Assembly (NCBI GenBank): GCA_050692555.1
Contig: JBOGVS010000042.1
Location: forward strand, 1-24,627
DNA: 24,627 bases
Reading direction: 5' to 3'
Source: DAITPV01 sp050692555
Lineage (GTDB): Bacteria; Actinomycetota; UBA4738; CALAEC01
The notes beneath the pieces are model-generated. The model saw only the letters and a program-made list of their open reading frames with translations, was not told the DNA's origin and did no database searches. Shown here in pieces: positions 21,586 through 24,627 of this stretch. The first letter of the stretch is position 1. Each line of letters begins with the position of its first letter. A program made the position numbers and the translations under genes.

Positions 21586-22248
21586 CTAGGTCCCCGTCTC
21601 GTGGTGGGGGTAGGCCACCGGCTTGGACTCCGGCGAGCCCCGCTGGCGAAGGAAGATGGATAGCACGACGAGCGTGCCGACCGCCAGGAACTCGCTCTGC
21701 CAGTTCTGGAACGACTGGTACCAGAACTCCCAGGTCGTCATGAACCGTCCGACGGAGATGGGCTTCCCTCCGTGCTCGACCTGCTGCTGGCTGTATTCGT
21801 CCGCTCCCCCGATGGCATGCAGGGCGATCGACAGCAGGAACAGCACCAGAAACGCAAGAGCGAGCGAGTTCTCGTAGAGCTTCAGGGCGATTCCTCCCCG
21901 TCGAACCGGCCAGGGCACGGGTTTCGTTTTCTTCGCCCGGCGGGGATCGGCGTCCTGCGGCTCCTCTTGGCCGATCTTCCTGGATTCCGGTGAGCCCTTC
22001 TGGAACAGGAACACGGTGAGGAGGACGTACGAACCCATCTGCAGGAACTCGCTCTCCCAGTTCTCGAACACCGCTTCGATGAAGTGCCCGCTGGTGAGGT
22101 ACTCGGCAAGCTCTACCGTTTGCTCCCGATGCTCACGTTGCTCGTCGTTATAGACGCGACGACCGGCGAGGGCCTGACCTCCGAGGAACACGGCAAACAG
22201 GACGAACATCGTGATCGACAGGCCATTGTTCCTGAGGAAGCGTCTCAC
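21586..22248 (-). CDS. Four-helix membrane protein with internal duplication (DUF6766-like)
   Basis: About 220 residues with four hydrophobic helices in two matching halves. Each half has a helix (ITMFVLFAVFLGGQALAG; LALAFLVLFLLSIALHAIGG), a polar loop with Glu/Gln/His residues, then a near-identical block: ENWESEFLQMGSYVLLTVFL and QNWQSEFLAVGTLVVLSIFL, each followed by a GSPES tail. I associate this with the DUF6766 family, whose function is unknown. GTG 22248 (VRRFLRNNG) is preferred; a TTG at 22293 is open but unsupported by a ribosome-binding site. The Ddn-like and DinB-like genes follow closely, suggesting a shared, perhaps redox- or stress-related transcript. Confidence 0.8.
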   Translation of the reverse strand: MRRFLRNNGLSITMFVLFAVFLGGQALAGRRVYNDEQREHREQTVELAEYLTSGHFIEAVFENWESEFLQMGSYVLLTVFLFQKGSPESRKIGQEEPQDADPRRAKKTKPVPWPVRRGGIALKLYENSLALAFLVLFLLSIALHAIGGADEYSQQQVEHGGKPISVGRFMTTWEFWYQSFQNWQSEFLAVGTLVVLSIFLRQRGSPESKPVAYPHHETGT

Positions 22249-22335
22249 GGGCGGGATCGTATCCTCTCGGCCGGCTCGCCTGGCCCCACGCAAGGGTCAT
22301 CCTTCAGGCCGGTGTCGGCGGCGTGGACCTGCGGG

Positions 22336-22369
22336 AAACGAAACCGCCCGGCCCCTGTGGGCCGGACGG
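22336..22369 (-). terminator. Intrinsic terminator of the adhesin-like gene
   Basis: On the - strand CCGTCCGGCCC (22369-22359), loop ACAG, and GGGCCGGGCGG (22354-22344) form an 11-pair stem with one T-G wobble, followed directly by TTTCGTTT (22343-22336). It lies about 40 bp after the stop at 22408. Because of the T-rich tail it should act for - strand transcripts only. The rest of 22249-22407 shows no gene. Confidence 0.8.
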
Positions 22370-22407
22370 CTCCGCGAAGCCAGCCGAGCGGGACGGCTAG
22401 TCCTCGA

Positions 22408-24627
22408 TCAGCGGTCGTTGTCCTTGATCTTGACCCTGCCCCGGGCCACCCCGAGGGTTGCCCCCGATGGCGAGGTCAGCGTGACGAAGAACTTCTCGTT
22501 CTTCTCGTCCTTCTTGTCGTTCTTCGTCTTGATTTTGAGCTGCTGGACCGTGGTCCCGGGAGCGAAGGTCAGGGTCTTGCTGGCCTTCCTGAAGTCCTTC
22601 CCGCCCTTGGCCGTGCCGCCGCCCGGGGTGGCCAGCACCGTGACGGGCGTGGTGGAGGGCGAGGACAGGGTCACCAGCAGGGAAGCGGTCTTCCCCTCCT
22701 TCACCCGGTCCTTGCCGATGCTGATCGACGGGATCACCGGCGTGGGGGTCGGCGTGGGGGTCGGGGTCGGGGTCGGGGTAGGCGTAGGTGTCGGAGCGGG
22801 GCCCGCGCCGACCTCGGCCAGGACCCGCTGACCCGGGTCGTCGTACACGGCAGTGAACGGCTTGCCGCCGCCCAGCGGCGGGGTCACCGTGGTGGTGGCG
22901 AACTCGTCGGTCCGGGTCCCGGTGTACCGGAGGAAGCTGACCTGGTCCCCGGTCGCCGCACTGGCCGCGTAGGCCGTGCTGGGCATCAGGGCCAGCTCTC
23001 CGTCCAGAGTCACGCTGCCGTCCACGTTGAGCACGTCGAACTCGCCGAGCCCGGTCCCCTCCACCTCGACCTGGAGCTGGCCTCCGCCTCCCTGCGTGTA
23101 GTTGCCGGTGATGTTGAAGGTCCCGGGGCTGGTGCCCGGGCTGACCGTGCCGTTGTTGATCACGTTGCCGATCAGGGTTCCCACCCCGCCCAGTTCACCG
23201 TTGTTGGTCAAAGTGGCGGCCACGTCTTCGGTGTGGCCGTCGTCGAACTGGAGCCTGCCGCTGGATCCGATGAGGTTAAGGCCGGACAGCGCGGAGAGGC
23301 TGTCACCGTCGTCCACCAGCTGCCCGGCGTCATCCAGTGTGACGTCGGCGTTGAGGGTGACCACGTCCCCGGGGATCCGCATGTCACCCGACGTGAAATA
23401 CGTGCCTCCGGTCAGGGTGTCGGTCCCCGAGTTGTAGTTGGTCAGCGGGTTGATCTCGAAGACGTTCCCAGTAGTGTTGGAGGCCACCCCCGAGGCGGAG
23501 ATGGTGGTCCCTCCGGAGAGCGTCCAGTCGTCGATGCCCGCCTGCTGCACCAGACCGGCGACCGTCAGCGGTGCCGCCACGCTGTTGATTCCGCCGTCGT
23601 GGATGAGCGATCCGGTGGCGAGCACGTTGACGAACGTGCCCCCGGTGCCTGAGTAGGTAATGTCGCCTTCGGACGTCCACGTTCCTCCGATCCGGAGCTC
23701 GGATCCGGCGCCCGCGACGTTCGTCGCGGAGTCCTGGTCGACCGGTGCGTTGATGGTCATCGCCCCGCCGCCGGCGAAGTCCCCGCCCCCGATGGTCAGG
23801 AGGCCGGGTCCGTTGATGGTCCCGGTGCCGGAGATGGCCCCGCTGTTGTGGTTCAGGGAAGAACCGATCAGCGTCAAGGTATTCCCGTTGAGCTGGAGGT
23901 CGGCGCTGTTCTGGGTGGTGATGCTGCCGTCGTCACCGGTTCCCGCGGTCCCGTTCGAGGTGTCCATGGTCAGGGCCCCCTGGAGCCGGTGGACCTCGGT
24001 GCCGAGCAGGATCTCCGCGGCGGAACTGCTCACCGTCCTCATCGTTCCGCTGTACTCATTCACCACACTCACCGCTTCTTCGAACTCCAGGGCGCCGGCG
24101 CCGGTGCTGGCGTCCTCGATCGTCCCGCTGGAGTCCACCCTGGGCTCGACCAAGCCGCCGGAACTTCCTTCATGCCGCAGCAGGCCCGTGGCGTTGACGT
24201 TGATCACCGGAGTCCCTGTGGTCGTGAAGTCCGCGTCGTCGAGCAGCAGCGTTCCGCCGGTGACGTTGATCGTCGGAGAGCCCGAGGTGTCGAGGTCGAA
24301 GTTGTCGAGCTCCAGCGTCCCGTTCACGTTGAACGTGAAGTCATCGGTCCAAGTGGTGGCGCTGATCACCCTCGCCGAGGTATCTGAGGTAAGGGTCAAG
24401 GCGGTCGCGGCGCTGGCGGCGTCGAAGTCCCCGCCGTCGATCAGGAACTCCCCGAAGTTGAGGGGAACTGCGTCGAAGGTTCCCGGCAAGGAGACCACTC
24501 CACCCAGGGTGCCATCCCAGGTGAGATCTCCGTTCAAGCTCACGGTCTGCGCGTTGAGATCGAAGTCGAAGCCCGTACCGCCGATGAGCTCGACCTGTCC
24601 GGAAGGATTGTTCACCGTAAGACCGCC
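22408..24627 (-). CDS. Large secreted adhesin-like protein, 3' part (partial)
   Basis: Open to the window edge, so the start is outside; about 739 residues are visible. Up to about 22960 the sequence is Gly/Asn/Thr/Ser-rich beta-strand repeats of a right-handed beta-helix (e.g. GSLIHDGGINSVAAPLTVAG), including the passenger-associated motif NNGTVSPGTSPGTFNITGNY followed by FDVLNVDGSVTLDGEL. A PT-dipeptide linker of about eleven repeats (near 22740-22800) leads to a Calx-beta-like domain (ISIGKDRVKEGKTASLLVTL to VKIKDNDR) at the C-terminus. No sorting signal, TM anchor or outer-membrane barrel follows, so the protein may be released or bound non-covalently. PT-rich linkers are typical O-mannosylation substrates, possibly of the mannosyltransferase here. 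A likely role is adhesion or surface structure. Confidence 0.82.
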   Translation of the reverse strand, partial: GGLTVNNPSGQVELIGGTGFDFDLNAQTVSLNGDLTWDGTLGGVVSLPGTFDAVPLNFGEFLIDGGDFDAASAATALTLTSDTSARVISATTWTDDFTFNVNGTLELDNFDLDTSGSPTINVTGGTLLLDDADFTTTGTPVINVNATGLLRHEGSSGGLVEPRVDSSGTIEDASTGAGALEFEEAVSVVNEYSGTMRTVSSSAAEILLGTEVHRLQGALTMDTSNGTAGTGDDGSITTQNSADLQLNGNTLTLIGSSLNHNSGAISGTGTINGPGLLTIGGGDFAGGGAMTINAPVDQDSATNVAGAGSELRIGGTWTSEGDITYSGTGGTFVNVLATGSLIHDGGINSVAAPLTVAGLVQQAGIDDWTLSGGTTISASGVASNTTGNVFEINPLTNYNSGTDTLTGGTYFTSGDMRIPGDVVTLNADVTLDDAGQLVDDGDSLSALSGLNLIGSSGRLQFDDGHTEDVAATLTNNGELGGVGTLIGNVINNGTVSPGTSPGTFNITGNYTQGGGGQLQVEVEGTGLGEFDVLNVDGSVTLDGELALMPSTAYAASAATGDQVSFLRYTGTRTDEFATTTVTPPLGGGKPFTAVYDDPGQRVLAEVGAGPAPTPTPTPTPTPTPTPTPTPVIPSISIGKDRVKEGKTASLLVTLSSPSTTPVTVLATPGGGTAKGGKDFRKASKTLTFAPGTTVQQLKIKTKNDKKDEKNEKFFVTLTSPSGATLGVARGRVKIKDNDR
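22739..22801. repeat. GGGGTC-type hexamer tandem repeat with G-quadruplex potential
   Basis: Degenerate GGNGTN/GGGGTC hexamers run through this stretch of the + strand and encode the Pro-Thr linker on the other strand. G-runs of four to five lie at 22744-22748, 22756-22760, 22763-22766, 22769-22772 and 22775-22778, the last four separated by only two bases. Length changes by whole hexamers would keep the frame. Confidence 0.85.

Noticed and set aside
22739..22801. Regular repeats that might be taken for a CRISPR array
   Set aside because: The units are six bases without spacers and encode an in-frame Pro-Thr linker.

Overview
The window looks like a chromosomal stretch of a high-G+C actinobacterium (Actinomycetota), probably a deep-branching or uncultured lineage. 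The signs are strong G/C bias at third codon positions, frequent GTG/TTG starts, an apparent F420-type (Ddn-like) oxidoreductase, a GT39 protein mannosyltransferase, and a backbone gene order (pmt / rsmI / metG / tatD / rpfB-like / rsmA / ispE) that I know from mycobacteria and other actinobacteria. The taxonomic reading is inference; no rRNA gene is present.

Layout. Bases 1-271 are mostly non-coding and hold a ~26-bp direct repeat. At 272-5327 on the + strand lie a lipoprotein with beta-propeller-like repeats, then an ECF sigma factor, a zinc-finger anti-sigma factor with a large extracytoplasmic half, an exported M15 peptidase and a 30-residue membrane peptide. The last four are tightly packed and look like one envelope-stress or wall-remodelling operon. 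At 5357-6277 is an A/T-richer gene with two helix-turn-helix segments and a LAGLIDADG-like core; its last codons overlap tRNA-Gln(UUG) at 6263-6336.

From 15074 down to 6365 the - strand carries eight consecutive genes: ychF, a membrane alpha/beta-hydrolase, rsmI, metG, tatD, an RpfB-like protein ending in an RlpA-type domain, rsmA and ispE. They serve translation, rRNA methylation, isoprenoid synthesis and the cell wall. Divergent from ychF, the + strand has a protein mannosyltransferase, a small zincin, a macro-domain protein, a CsbD-type stress protein with a SigB-like promoter and a strong terminator, and a membrane endonuclease/exonuclease/phosphatase-fold protein split by a frameshift.

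The right end (19653-24627) has a NIPSNAP protein divergent from a SixA-type phosphatase, a three-gene - strand operon (DUF6766-like membrane protein, Ddn-like reductase, DinB-like protein), and the 3' part of a large secreted adhesin-like gene that runs off the window. The most unusual points are the gene/tRNA overlap, the tRNA with C instead of U at position 33, two genes without an ATG/GTG/TTG start where the family needs one, the RpfB/RlpA domain exchange, the sigma/anti-sigma/M15 operon with its micro-peptide, and a frameshift lying on a 16-nt near-tandem repeat. I did not see a clearly new defence or mobile system.
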